NCBI RefSeq assembly: GCF_001039355.2
Contig: NW_019773592.1
Location: 385,351-427,850, forward strand
Reading direction: 5' to 3'
Source of the DNA: Lingula anatina
Lineage: Eukaryota > Brachiopoda > Lingulata > Lingulida > Lingulidae
DNA length: 42,500 nt
The position numbers and the translations under genes were made by a program. Position 1 is the stretch's first letter. Each line of letters starts with the position of its first letter. This document shows positions 11,381 through 21,376 of the stretch, piece by piece. Under the pieces are notes generated by a model, which saw only the letters and a program-made list of their open reading frames with translations, searched no databases and was not told the origin of the DNA.

Positions 11381-11435
11381 ATGAGGTGGATTCTACTCCT
11401 CCTAGCCTTCGCTCTAGCGTACAGGGAAGGGCAAG
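11381..11435 (+). CDS. RECK: RECK, first coding exon (signal peptide)
   Basis: ATG opens an 18-codon exon, MRWILLLLAFALAYREGQ, plus one base, and stops at a consensus donor (CAAG before GTAAGT). The peptide is a textbook signal sequence: a basic residue, a leucine-rich core, then Ala-Leu-Ala before the probable cleavage site. It splices in phase 1 to the 59-nt exon at 17175, giving GQ-A-SLCC. RECK is a secreted, GPI-anchored cysteine-rich membrane protein that restrains matrix metalloproteases and, in vertebrates, acts with GPR124 in Wnt7 signalling. In RECK the signal peptide is likewise followed directly by the LCC motif. A TTTCAG ending at 11352 suggests that the exon begins at 11353 with a short 5' leader. 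The identification rests mainly on the next two exons. Confidence 0.75.
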
Positions 11436-11791
11436 GTAAGTCGTCCTCATATAGACCGGAAAACTTAGTTGGAAACTTTTCCCCCCGTTCGCCCCTTGCC
11501 GCTCCGCCATCTTGCTGCGGTATGCTTTATGGCGTGTTGTTTACATTGGTTTCCTTTGAGCTCGACCGGTTAGCTTTCTCTCTCTACTTCCAAAATACAG
11601 GGGACAGATATGGCTATATCACTAGAAGGATCGTATCTTTTGAAGATGGTTCTTTAACAGTAGAGTCATGTGTGAAGGATAGGTGAAAAGCACTTTGTTC
11701 TTTAGTTGTGCCAAAAATGCTCGCATTGCCCCGAGCTTTTGCGGTCAGGCTGGCAGAGCTCGCGCTACCAGCCGCCAAAAATAGGAGACTG

Positions 11792-11855
11792 GTTCATTTC
11801 ATGTTGATTACAGGGATGTTCATTTCATGTGGATTTCAGTGATGCTCGTTTCATA
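11792..11855. repeat. 26-bp short tandem duplication
   Basis: GTTCATTTCATG(T/G)GATT-type units of 26 bp occur twice in tandem, with a third partial copy (GCTCGTTTCAT). This is a small local duplication inside RECK intron 1. Confidence 0.7.
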
Positions 11856-12245
11856 CTTTCTCTGCCGCTGACATTATTTTGGGGGATTTACTCCTAAGCA
11901 ATTTCATGCTTGTTTAGTGCTATTAAATGCTGTCAATATAACGTCCCTCCTTTTTAATTCAAGTTTGACTGTTACCCTGATGAAGTCATCAGTGAATGGC
12001 AATTTTTTCATAAATCTAATTCCCTAATTGAGACATGTAAAAAAAATGTCAACTATAGACATTAGTTGGGGTTAATTTAGCTACGCTTCAGTTGTTTACA
12101 TATCATATATCATGTTATCATCTACCCTGCCATATTCTTGTTAACGTTATCTGTTGAATCTTACATCTCTTCTCCTTGCCACAAATATGCCAGTCTGTAG
12201 ATAGCTAATGATTGTTATTAGGACAAGAGGTTGATGCTATATTTT

Positions 12246-12830
12246 ACTCGTTAAAATTGCTTCCAGACCATCGATTAAACATCCATAAAGGACATAATTA
12301 TGACGAGTTGACATGGCGGTAAAAAGTTATGCACCAAGAAAGGAAAAGATCTTGAGTAATTAGTCTAGCCAGATTTAAGCCTGATGTATATTTTCTTACC
12401 AAATTTGAAATGAATTTGATTTAATAAAGCATCCTCCACCGAAGATAAGGATTCAGTTTGTGAATAAGTAAAGAGATATTCATAAGCCAAGAAATTCTAC
12501 TTCAATATTTCATTACCATACATTTTATAATAAAAAAAGGTTCTGATGCAATAGCCTTCCTCCCCCACATCTCCGCACAGTAATCATTCCTAGAATGCAC
12601 TTGGAATTTCTATCTTGAGGTGTTCTATAGTCAGTGATAAGTAGACATATTTTCCTTGTCCAGAATAGACTGTTCTTAATCTGTCAGTTTTGCCTGCTTT
12701 TGCTGTTTCTTGTCAGGTGTGCTCAGAGGCAATCAAAGGTGAATAACATTCAGGCCCAAAATGCTTCTCCAGATTGAGTAATTTTGCTAGGGATGTAGGT
12801 GTTCAAAGCACAGTGGTAAAACACCATATT
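12246..12830. repeat. Segment repeated at 15924-16508 (probable allelic overlap)
   Basis: This segment is equal in length (585 bp) and nearly identical to 15924-16508, which begins one base after the N at 15923. The two diverge abruptly after ACACCATATT. This copy then runs into tandem repeats, and the other continues to RECK exon 2. Most likely these are the same locus from two haplotypes. Confidence 0.9.
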
Positions 12831-12945
12831 TAGAGCGGGATCCCAGAGGGTTGAGCATGCCCGGAAAGATCACCAATTTTCTTGTACCTGGCAATGACCT
12901 ACATGGTTACCTATGTATGAAAATGGCAGTCTGCCGTATTTCCAG

Positions 12946-13925
12946 TGGTGGGTGTGGTCAGGGGGGTCCAAAACATAGACCCCTCAAATCCAGCTAGCAG
13001 GACTTTTTAGGGGAACCCTTAGAAACCTATTGGGGGTCCTCCAGCATGGCCTCGGGTATACTAAATGGATACTGACAGACAAATTGAGTGGTGGGGTGTG
13101 GCCGGCAGACCCTGATTTATAGGGGGTGGAAATCCGGCTAGCAGGACCTAAAAGTTAACCCTTAGCAAATAACTGGAAAATGTTCCTTAGAGTCCCAGGA
13201 AAGTAAAATGACCAACGACAGACAATTTAAGTGGTGGGTAGTGCCCGGCAGACACACCCAAAGAGCCACACCCCTAATGTACAGCTAGTATGCCCCAAAA
13301 GTTAACCCTACAAAAATAACTGGAAAATGTTCCTTAGAGTCCCAGGAAAGATGAATGACCAACGACAGACAATTTAAGTGGTGGGTAGTGCCCGGCAGAC
13401 ACACCCAAAGAGCCACACCCTCAAAGTGCAGCTAGCATGCCCCAAAAGTTAACCCTAAAAAAATAACTGGAAAATGTTCCTTAGAGTCCCAGGAAAGATG
13501 AATGACCAACGACAGACAGTTTAAGTGGTGGGTAGTGCCCGGCAGACACACCCAAAGAGCCACACCCTCAAAGTGCAGCTAGCATGCCCCAAAAGTTAAC
13601 CCTAAAAAACTAACTGGAAAATGTTCCTTAGAGTCCCAGGAAGCTAGAATGACCAACGACAGACAATTTAAGTGGTGGGTAGTGCCCGGCAGACACACCC
13701 AAAGAGCCACGCCCCTAATGTACAGCTAGCTGTGCCCTTAATGTAACTCTTTCAAAATGGCTGGGAAATGTTAAGTAGAATTCCAGGATAGAGTATAGAC
13801 TACTGGCATTCAATAAAAGTGGTGGGTAGTTCTGGCAGACACACCCAAAGGGACACACCCTTAAATGTTAGAAACAGCCCTTAAGATATACCCATGATGC
13901 TCCGCCCTTGGTGTTCAGCTGATCC
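12946..13925. repeat. 147-bp tandem repeat array
   Basis: The landmark AACTGGAAAATGTTCC occurs at 13171, 13318, 13465 and 13612, exactly 147 bp apart each time. More diverged units flank these on both sides (from about 12946 and to about 13925), giving roughly six copies. Each unit contains GTGGTGGGTAGTGCCCGGCA, then ACACACCCAAAGAGCCACAC, then CAGCTAGCATGCCCC and AGTTAACCCTA. The central copies are almost identical, so they are young or homogenised. Confidence 0.95.
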
Positions 13926-13936
13926 AACCTGTTGCA

Positions 13937-14672
13937 GATTATTTTGATTTGATTTGAATGACTTTATTGAGTACAAGATTATATACAAGAACTTTGAAAG
14001 AGCATTATAAAACAACTTACAAATAATAGCACGACATTACTTTAAAATAATGCAAAAATTAAATTGTACCCAAAAGGGTTTGCCTTAAGGGTCAATGACC
14101 CATGAATGGACACCCCCCAAAGATATAAAAAAAAAAAAAAAAAAACTCTATTTTAGTACTAAAAACGACGAAGTGCACATCTAAAAACGACAATGTGTAC
14201 ATTTGCAACAACCCACCCAAGCGCAAATATTCTCGGGGTCAAAGCACTCTGTCAGAAGAGCACCATAGTGCTCTCTGACAGATCGTCTAAACATTGATCT
14301 TCCAATCCCTGAACGTGTGCAAATGGGAAGGGCGTTTCAGATGGGAACAACACGGTTAAAATAAGACTGGCAAAACGTTTCGGTTCTACAGAAGTTGGCA
14401 CTATGGATGATAAAATGATCTCCCTCCCCTCCTTCTTTCTCTAAAAAACAAATACTTCGTATGATCAAGGTCAGCCCTGCCAATAAAACAACTATGCAAC
14501 TGTACTTTGAATAAAACTGCATTATTATCCATTTTTTACGATACATTTCAATTTGAACATTGTTATTTAATTTACAGAAGCATACAGAAATTAAATAAAA
14601 ATCTAACAATATCATGACCACTGACAGACTTAAAAATGGTGAGTGGTATTTTGAAAACACCAATTTGGCATA
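13937..14672 (-). mobile_element. 5'-truncated LINE, reverse transcriptase C-terminus and 3' end
   Basis: Read on the minus strand, one frame gives NFCRTETFCQSYFNRVVPI, a TGA (14337-14339) where the family has Trp, then NALPICTRSGIGRSMFRR and a tail ending FDPENICAWVV. This matches the C-terminal end of CR1/L2-like LINE polymerases, with their RT-x-F-x-S-F-x-R-x-W-N-x-L-P motif and FD-x-(D/E)N-x-C-x-W ending. The element then ends with CTCAATAAAGTCATTCAAAT followed by short CAAAT repeats at about 13937-13960, a usual LINE 3' terminus. No intact polymerase core is present, so it is dead. Its upstream end abuts the MITE at 14676. The superfamily is assigned by eye. Confidence 0.7.
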
Positions 14673-14675
14673 TTA

Positions 14676-14900
14676 GGGACCATTCCCACAGGTATTTGGA
14701 TCGTTCTATCTCCACGGGGAGTCTCACTAAATTGCTGTTCGCTATCGGCGAGGCCCAGCGTGCAAGAAAGTTAATTACCCCCCTAGCTGATTCGGGAGGT
14801 ATGACAGACATTTGAGCCTCTTAAGCTGATAGCATTTAGCGTGAACCCCCAGGAAGTTAGGTCGATCCAGATGGATCAATCTTGGCATGGGAACCCAGTC
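14676..14900 (+). mobile_element. 225-bp Harbinger-type MITE, diverged subfamily
   Basis: Flanked by TTA at 14673-14675 and 14901-14903. It starts GGGACCATTCCCACAG and ends GGCATGGGAACCCAGTC, an imperfect inverted repeat. It shares internal blocks with the 215-bp family (GGGGAGTCTCACTA, AAAGTTAATTACCCCC, TTAGCGTGAACCCCCAGG, GTTAGGTCGATCCA). It sits against the 5' edge of the LINE fragment. Confidence 0.85.
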
Positions 14901-15047
14901 TTAAACAAAGAAAGAAAGAAAAAAAAAAGAGCCCAAAAATAGGTCCATGTGTAGTATATGTATATTATATGATATTTCATTCATATATTTAAGTTTGAGA
15001 ATAATGGACTTTTTCCTTTTCTTATGAAATTATTTTGAAATGAAAAA

Positions 15048-15560
15048 GTAGGTCAATTTCAAGGTCACAGTATATGACTTTCTATTCAAGTTCAATAGTA
15101 ACTATGGGCATTTCCTTGCCAGTTTTGGAAATGTAAAGGCCAGAAAACATGCAAAGTACAGTTCATCATAAAAAGTAGGTCAAAGGTCAATTTCAAGGTC
15201 ACAGTTAGATTGCCAGTATATGACTTCCTATTTAGGTTCAATAGTAACTATGGGCTTATCTCTGCCAGTTTTCGAGATATAATGGAGAGAAATTTTTCAA
15301 AGTTCAGTTCATGGTGAAAAGTAGGTGAAAGGTCAATTTCAAGGTCACAGTTAGATTGCCAGTACATGACTTCCTATTCAAGTTCAATAGTAACTATGGG
15401 TGTATCTTTGCCAGTTTTGGAGATATAAAGATCAGAAAACTTGCAAAGTGCAGTTCATCATGAAAAGTAGGTCAAAGGTCAATTTCAAGGTCACAGTTAG
15501 ATTACCAGTATATGACTTCCTATTCAAGTTCAAAAGTAACTATGGGCATATCTCTGCTAA
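15048..15560. repeat. 146-bp tandem repeat with nuclear-receptor half-sites
   Basis: The landmark GGTCAATTTCAAGGTCACAG starts at 15051, 15185, 15331 and 15477. The spacings are 134, 146 and 146 bp, giving about 3.5 to 4 copies. Units share TATATGACTTCCTATTCAAG, TAACTATGGGCATATCT and GCCAGTTTTGGAGATATAAA. The sequence is unrelated to the 147-bp array at 12946-13925. Confidence 0.95.
15177..15493 (+). promoter_or_regulatory. Repeated DR1 and TCAAGGTCA nuclear-receptor motifs
   Basis: Perfect direct repeats with one spacer (AGGTCA-A-AGGTCA) occur at 15177-15189 and 15469-15481. A one-mismatch version lies at 15323-15335. Each is followed 3 bases later by TCAAGGTCA (15193-15201, 15339-15347, 15485-15493). 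A fourth TCAAGGTCA is at 15059-15067 without the DR1. DR1 is the consensus for RXR, HNF4, PPAR and COUP-TF dimers, and TCAAGGTCA is the consensus for ERR and NR5A monomers. The motif match is exact; function is unproven. Confidence 0.4.
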
Positions 15561-15922
15561 TTTTTGAGTATTTCACATTTTATTTTCACCACTGAATTTA
15601 GGATGTTAAACTTTTTATATAGTGCAATGCCTAAGCCGTATTGAAAACAAAAAAATAGACACCACCCCGAGTGTTGCCCTTGACAAGTTCTACGAAATGC
15701 ATAAAACAAGAGGTCTCTAGCATTAACGGTACCAAATTAGAGAGAGTTTTCAGTTTCGGCATCTAATGGCCGCTGCTGCCATGAAAATGCACCGATTAAC
15801 CCCAAACTCATGAAAATGAAAGATTACTCTAAGGGTATTACCTGCCCATAATATTATAGGTAAGATCTGTTTAGTTACTGAAAATCGGCTGAAATAAAAA
15901 TTTTCTCGCAAAATATTCCTAT
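15561..15922. other. Intronic sequence, nothing recognised
   Basis: This stretch runs from the end of the 146-bp array to the N at 15923. No gene or repeat with defined ends was seen. It has no counterpart elsewhere in the window. Confidence 0.5.
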
Positions 15923-15923
15923 N
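15923..15923. other. Single-N join 1
   Basis: A lone N after which the sequence restarts with a copy of 12246-12830. It is best read as a contig join without merging of the overlap. Confidence 0.85.
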
Positions 15924-16772
15924 ACTCGTTAAAATTGCTTCCAGACCATCGATTAAACATCCATAAAGGACATAATTATGACGAGTTGACATGGCGGTAA
16001 AAAGTTATGCACCAAGAAAGGAAAAGATCTTGAGTAATTAGTCTAGCCAGATTTGAGCCTGATGTATATTTTCTTACCAAATTTGAAATGAATTTGATTT
16101 AATAAAGCATCCTCCACCGAAGATAAGGATTCAGTTTGTGAATAAGTAAAGAGATATTCATAAGCCAAGAAATTCTACTTCAATATTTCATTACCATACA
16201 TTTTATAATAAAAAAAGGTTCTGATGCAATAGCCTTCCTCCCCCACATCTCCGCACAGTAATCATTCCTAGAATGCACTTGGAATTTCTATCTTGAGGTG
16301 TTCTATAGTCAGTGATAAGTAGACATATTTTCCTTGTCCAGAATAGACTGTTCTTAATCTGTCAGTTTTGCCTGCTTTTGCTGTTTCTTGTCAGGTGTGC
16401 TCAGAGGCAATCAAAGGTGAATAACATTCAGGCCCAAAATGCTTCTCCAGATTGAGTAAATTTGCTAGGGATGTAGGTGTTCAAAGCACAGTGGTATAAC
16501 ACCATATTGTAACACCTCAGTGAAGAAAGTATGCTGTGTATTTAAGACAAATTTCTCTGATACCCAAAAGAAGGCAACAGATGGGGGGACTGACCCCCCC
16601 CCCCTCCCCAAGACAGTTTTGATTTAGATCCAGTGTGAACAGGGCTGTAATCTGTCAGCTCTGCCTGTTGCAGTTCTTCTTCATCATCAGAGATAATTAA
16701 CAGCAGATAGTGAGGTTTGATTGCTCTCCTGTCACCCACCTGTGGAACTAATCCAAAGTAAAGGCATTCTTA

Positions 16773-16946
16773 GGGACCATTTCCAGACCCTATCGTACTA
16801 ACTGTGGATCGATCTATCTTCAAGGGGATTCTGGCTAAATTGCAATCAACTTAAGCGGTGTTGATGTCTGCTGAAAGCAATTTAGCAAGAAACCTCTCGG
16901 AGATGGATCGATCCTGATAGATTGATCTAGGTATGGGAACCCAGTC
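16773..16946 (+). mobile_element. 174-bp Harbinger-type MITE
   Basis: TTA flanks at 16770-16772 and 16947-16949. Ends are GGGACCATTTCCAGACC and GTATGGGAACCCAGTC, imperfect inverted repeats with internal GGATCGATCTATC and GATAGATTGATCTAG. It has the same terminal type as the element at 14676-14900 but a shorter, different core. Confidence 0.85.
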
Positions 16947-17174
16947 TTAAAATTCCCCTCCACCTCCCCTCACAAAATTGACTTTAGTCACAAAATATGG
17001 TCTACATAATTGGGTTGAATGTTAATTTCTGCATTTTGCAAAATATTGTTATAGATTATGAACCTGGGAATGCATAAAGATATTAAACATACATTTTTGC
17101 TATTTATGTCTCCAACCCCATCACCTGAATTAGAAGCCACGGTGAAATAAATGACTCTGCCTTATCTTTTTCAG

Positions 17175-17233
17175 CTTCCCTGTGCTGTGAACATGCCTCA
17201 TCAAACTACGCATGCCATCGCACATGCCAGCAA
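17175..17233 (+). CDS. RECK: RECK, second coding exon (first cysteine motif), copy 1
   Basis: A 59-nt exon between CTTTTTCAG and GTAAGT. Joined to the split codon from exon 1 it encodes A-SLCCEHASSNYACHRTCQQ, ending in phase 0. Vertebrate RECK has the same small exon at the same place: Leu-Cys-Cys-x-His, an Asn a few residues on, then Cys-Arg or Cys-His-Arg, and Cys-x-Gln. This is the start of the first of the N-terminal cysteine-knot-like repeats. That repeat takes part in GPR124 binding in vertebrates. The exon and its splice sites are identical in the second copy at 18091-18149, and only one is expected per haplotype. Confidence 0.8.
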
Positions 17234-17439
17234 GTAAGTAACGAAGAGCTTAAACAGGTGTATTGATGCATGTTTAGGTCTTCACGTGCCTTTGCACACA
17301 TTTCAGTTTTTTTTTAGTGCATTTCATGTTTTTTGGCACACTTTTCCTGGGTCTTTTGGAAGGGGAAAGGCAAGAGAAAGACTACATTAGAGGCAGCCAC
17401 AGCCAAGCCATGAAGGGTGTTATGATAAAAAAGCTGTAA

Positions 17440-17440
17440 N
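17440..17440. other. Single-N join 2
   Basis: A lone N, followed by a restart of the sequence from 16509 onward. Confidence 0.85.
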
Positions 17441-17706
17441 ACTAATTGTAACACCTCAGTGAAGAAAGTTCGTTGTGTATTTAAGACAAATTTCTCTGAT
17501 ACCCAAAAGAAGGCAACAGATGAGGGGACTGACCCCCCTCCCCAAGACAGTTTTGATTTAGATCCAGTGTGAACACTGCTGTAATCTGTCAGCTCTGCCT
17601 GTTGCAGTTCTTCTTCATCATCAGAGATAATTAACAGCAGATAGTGAGGTTTGATTGCTCTCCTGTCACCCACCTGTGGAACTAATCCAAAGTAAAGGCA
17701 TTCTTA

Positions 17707-17881
17707 GGGACCATTTCCAGACCCTATCGTACTAACTGTGGATCGATCTATCTTCAAGGGGATTCTGGCTAAAATTGCAATCAACTTAAGCAGTGTTGAT
17801 GTCTGCTGAAAGCAATTTAGCGAGAAACCTCTCGGAGATGGATCGATCCTGATAGATTGATCTAGGTATGGGAACCCAGTC
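17707..17881 (+). mobile_element. 175-bp Harbinger-type MITE (second copy of 16773-16946)
   Basis: The same element, TTA flanks and position relative to exon 2 as 16773-16946, with one extra A and a few substitutions. It was duplicated with its surroundings, so it is not an independent insertion. Confidence 0.85.
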
Positions 17882-18090
17882 TTAGAATCCCCTCCCCCTC
17901 CCCTCACAAAATATGGTCTACATAATTGGGTTGAATGTTAATTTCTGCATTTTGCAAAATATTGTTATAGATTATGAACCTGGGAATGCATAATGATATT
18001 AAACATACATTTTTGCTATTTATGTCTCCAACCCCATCACCTGAATTAGAAGCCACGGTGTAATAAATGACTCTGCCTTATCTTTTTCAG

Positions 18091-18149
18091 CTTCCCTGTG
18101 CTGTGAACATGCCTCATCAAACTACGCATGCCATCGCACATGCCAGCAA
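18091..18149 (+). CDS. RECK: RECK, second coding exon, copy 2 (probable allele)
   Basis: The same 59 nt and the same acceptor and donor as 17175-17233. Using both copies in one transcript is impossible without a frameshift: exon 2 starts in phase 1 and ends in phase 0. Splicing one copy to the other would therefore break the reading frame. This supports the view that only one copy is real per haplotype. It is the copy contiguous with the downstream intron 2 sequence. Confidence 0.8.
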
Positions 18150-20595
18150 GTAAGTAACGAAGAGCTTAAACAGGTGTATTGATGCATGTTTAGGTCTTCA
18201 CGTGCCTTTGCACACATTTCAGTTTTTTTTTAGTGCATTTCATGTTTTTTGGCACACTTTTCCTGGGTCTTTTGGAAGGGGAAAGACAAGAGAAAGACTA
18301 CATTAGAGGCAGCCACAGCCAAGCCATAAAGGGTGTTATGATAAAAAAGCTGTAAATTGCATCTTAAAACCAGACTGGGTTGTAAATCTGCAATAATACA
18401 TGATTAGGAAGTCAACAATTTTGCCTTTGATAGCATTTCACGTGTGATAAAATTGTTATCGCCAGACTTCTCGTTGTTTACATTTTAAGATGGCTTTAAG
18501 TTTGAAATAATCATTGTTTAGGAATAAAATTATTTACAACTTAGGGAAGTCAGGCAACTGAACAGGCCATGTTTTATTAAGGTGGAGTTATCAAAATGAT
18601 TACTGTTTGAAAGCCAGAACTTAAAAGGGCATCGACTTAACTTGTCTGATAACGGTGCAATGTTATCAAACACTACGCGCAGATTACACATAGGTTCACA
18701 AATAGCAGCGAAGCCTTTCTAGAAATGTGCTTCACAATTTTGGCTGGTAATTAATAGCTAAAGAAAATGCCAAACACATTTTCAATTGTTTTTTTCTCAG
18801 AATGACCATTGCCCTTAAAAAAATTGTAAGGATATGTGTAAAGCTGTCCTTGATTATAAAAGACCTGTCTGTATTTCTGCAGTACTGCTAATAAGTTGGA
18901 CAGCTTGATTCAGTTGAGTAAACAGTTTTTGAGACAATTTTAGTATCAAATCTGGTAAAAAAGTGTTTGACTGGCATGATGAAGTGGCCATCTTTAACTC
19001 AAATTAACTTCTCCTTCAACTTAAAGTAAATGAACAAGAGTTTCCCAAAAGGAATAGGAAATTTAAAAACTTGTGTGAATTGTCATCTCAGGAAACAGTT
19101 TAATGAGAGGAGATAGAGAAACTTTTGCATGCTATGATGCCTAGTCTTTGTTAAAGTAAATGTAAAATGGACCTTGTTAAGGTTGGGTTGGTGGGTTAAA
19201 AATAGAAATGCACTTGCTGTTTGATTAACAACAGCATAGCAATATGTATCACAGACTCGAACTTGGTTTTAAAAGAACCTGGTTGGAAATGTATCCCTAA
19301 CCCCAAAACAGCTGTTGAAAATGAAGTGAAAACTCTCTCCCAGTTGCAGCAAGTTAAAAACTAGGCCATACCATGAAGTAGTCCCAGCGAGTAACATGGG
19401 TTTTAATTGATTTGAGTAGACCCTGCGACTTCATTAACTTCACCAGGGCTGAGGTTGGAGGGTCAGGTTACAGCCAACATGGCATGTGAAATTAATTCAA
19501 AGAGCCTGTGTTTTTAAGCCTTTGTGGGATAATTTCTTAAAAGTGAACTGCATCCTATTAATCTACCGGCCAGATTGATTACTGATAATTCAAAAGGAAA
19601 ACAAAATAGTGTGTCGTACCTTGTACGAGATGCCTTATGGAGAGATATGGCTTCAGTATTGTCGTAATTATTACACATATTGAAATTTTATTTCAAACTC
19701 ATCTAGTAATTTATTATGAATACATCAATAACAGAAAACTGTTACACTTTGTTTTGTTGGCAGCAATATCTTTTTAAAAATTAGAATGTTCTGCCCAGTT
19801 CATTTTTTTTTAAATATCAGTTCCAGATTCTAATATGACCATTGATTTTAATTGAAAGTGAAAACCACAAGAAAACAAGAACATGTTCATTCATATCATC
19901 TTAAGTGCTTCCTGCAAAATAAGATTACTAACAGCCCATGGGTGAAAACAACTACATCTGATTAAAAAGACAGAATTGGGTTTAAAATCCACATAGGCAT
20001 GACATATTCATAATTTTGATTTCACCATATTTTCTCAATGTTAGTCAGATTTCTGAGATATTTAGAAATATTGTTTTAAAGACCTTTTTTAATGGGCAAA
20101 AGTATTATTTCATTCACAGAGGTTCAGTGAGATATTATTTGATGAGACACCCACTCCAATACTGCAGTCACCATTACCCATCCCACTGACTCCTCCCAAT
20201 TTGTTTAAAAAAATTTAATGGTAAAAGCAATTCTTTCCTAGCCCTACAAATGACTTTTCTCTGTGTGAGGTCTCTATTATTTCCTCCATAAAACAGTGTC
20301 ATCTGATGAATGTTGTTTTCTGTTTAGAGACATCTGTGACATTCTTCATTTTATAGGTTTCTGTTTTGATATATGATATATATATATATATATCTAAGTC
20401 TAATTCTAGTAGTAGCGATCATTTTGCAGCATTTTGCAGCGGATTCATTCATTATGATTTAAGAAAGAAATTTATTGTGAGGAAAATTGATTGAAATGCC
20501 ATGCACCCGTACCCTCCCTTTAATTATAGGAGTCTGTTGTGGTTAAATGATAGCGTTATATAATGGAGGAAGGCGGCAGCCATTTATGTTACCAG
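18150..20595 (+). other. RECK: RECK intron 2, first part
   Basis: Starts GTAAGT. It is single-copy looking, AT-rich, non-coding sequence with no transposon ends that I could define. A short (TA)n run lies at about 20374-20392. Confidence 0.5.
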
Positions 20596-20608
20596 TTTTC
20601 AATAACTG

Positions 20609-20780
20609 CCGTCATTGGACAGTTAATTGAGAAAGTACCTTAGGCTTTATGACATAACATCAGCCATTGGTCAGGTAATTGATAAACTCCCTTGAGGACT
20701 ATTACACAATTGAAGTCATTGGTCAGATAATTGGCAGCTTTGATATAACTGTAATCATTGGTCAGATAATTGGCAAAGCA
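20609..20780. repeat. Degenerate repeat of CATTGGTCAG(A/G)TAATTG
   Basis: Four versions of (G/A)(T/C)CATTGG(T/A)CAG-TAATTG(A/G) lie 40-65 bp apart. Each contains ATTGG (inverted CCAAT) and TAATTG (homeodomain core). It may be an old minisatellite. Confidence 0.6.
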
Positions 20781-20918
20781 CCAGAGGTTGTGTTCTTTCT
20801 GTAATTGAATTCTTAAATGTGTTGATTGGGTATATACCTGACTAATGAAATCTTACTATCTGTCCAGTATCAAGTTGTTTAATTGTTATTGTAGTGTTTC
20901 AAATATGTGTTATGGTTG

Positions 20919-21084
20919 TGAATCCAGATGATTTGATTTTTAATAAAGCCTCTTTTTATTGTTCAAAATGTCAAGATAAAATGAAGTCCTTTCTCCAGTA
21001 ATGATCAGCCCTGAAATTTCAGCCTTTATAAAGAGATTTCATATGAGCCTCAATTTAGTCTCTGCTGAAGGTATATATAAGTTA
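20919..21084. repeat. 166-bp segment repeated at 21116-21281
   Basis: The two copies differ at a handful of bases and flank the N at 21085. The second begins after a T-rich lead-in. Again this is an unmerged contig overlap. Confidence 0.9.
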
Positions 21085-21085
21085 N
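21085..21085. other. Single-N join 3
   Basis: A lone N between the two copies of the 166-bp overlap. Confidence 0.85.
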
Positions 21086-21376
21086 TAACTTTTTATTTAT
21101 TTTTTTTTAAGTTGATGAATCCAGATGATTTGATTTTTAATAAAGCCTCTTTTTATTGTTGAAAATATCAAGATAAAATGAAGTCCTTTCTCCAGTAATG
21201 ATCAGCCCTGAAATTTCACCCTTTATAAAGCGATTTCATATGAGCCCCAATTTAGTCTCTGCTGAAGGTGTATATAAGTTATATGATTGCCCTAACATGG
21301 GTTTGAAAAGTGAAGCATTAAGTTGGCATGCAGATGTCAGATTTCTTTAAATAAATCTGTAACTCCCCATTTGCAG

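Larger units (their letters stand above)
11436..17174 (+). other. RECK: RECK intron 1 (phase 1)
   Basis: Starts GTAAGT and ends CTTTTTCAG. In the window as printed it contains a repeat-rich 3.1-kb block (12831-15922) and, after the N at 15923, a second copy of 12246-12830. If the N junctions are assembly joins, the true intron is shorter on at least one haplotype. A CCGCCATCTTG at 11504-11514, 69 bp past the donor, matches the YY1 consensus often found just downstream of transcription starts. Confidence 0.65.
16509..17439. repeat. Segment repeated at 17447-18355, contains RECK exon 2
   Basis: 931 bp that recur as 909 bp after the N at 17440. The differences are a few SNPs, the length of a C-run and a 20-odd-bp indel near 16975. 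RECK exon 2 and a MITE lie inside both versions. The allelic reading is favoured over tandem exon duplication. Confidence 0.9.

Noticed and set aside
16542-17673. Minus-strand frame starting MGDRRAIKPHYLL with an acidic ISDDEEE stretch, present in both overlap copies
   Set aside because: It looks protein-like and follows a CAG, but it runs into a G-run whose length differs between copies and changes the frame. Its presence in both copies only reflects the duplicated overlap. No domain was recognised.
17175-18149. Tandem duplication of RECK exon 2
   Set aside because: Splicing both copies together breaks the frame (phase 1 to phase 0), the flanks are duplicated too, and a lone N separates them. 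An assembly overlap explains it better.
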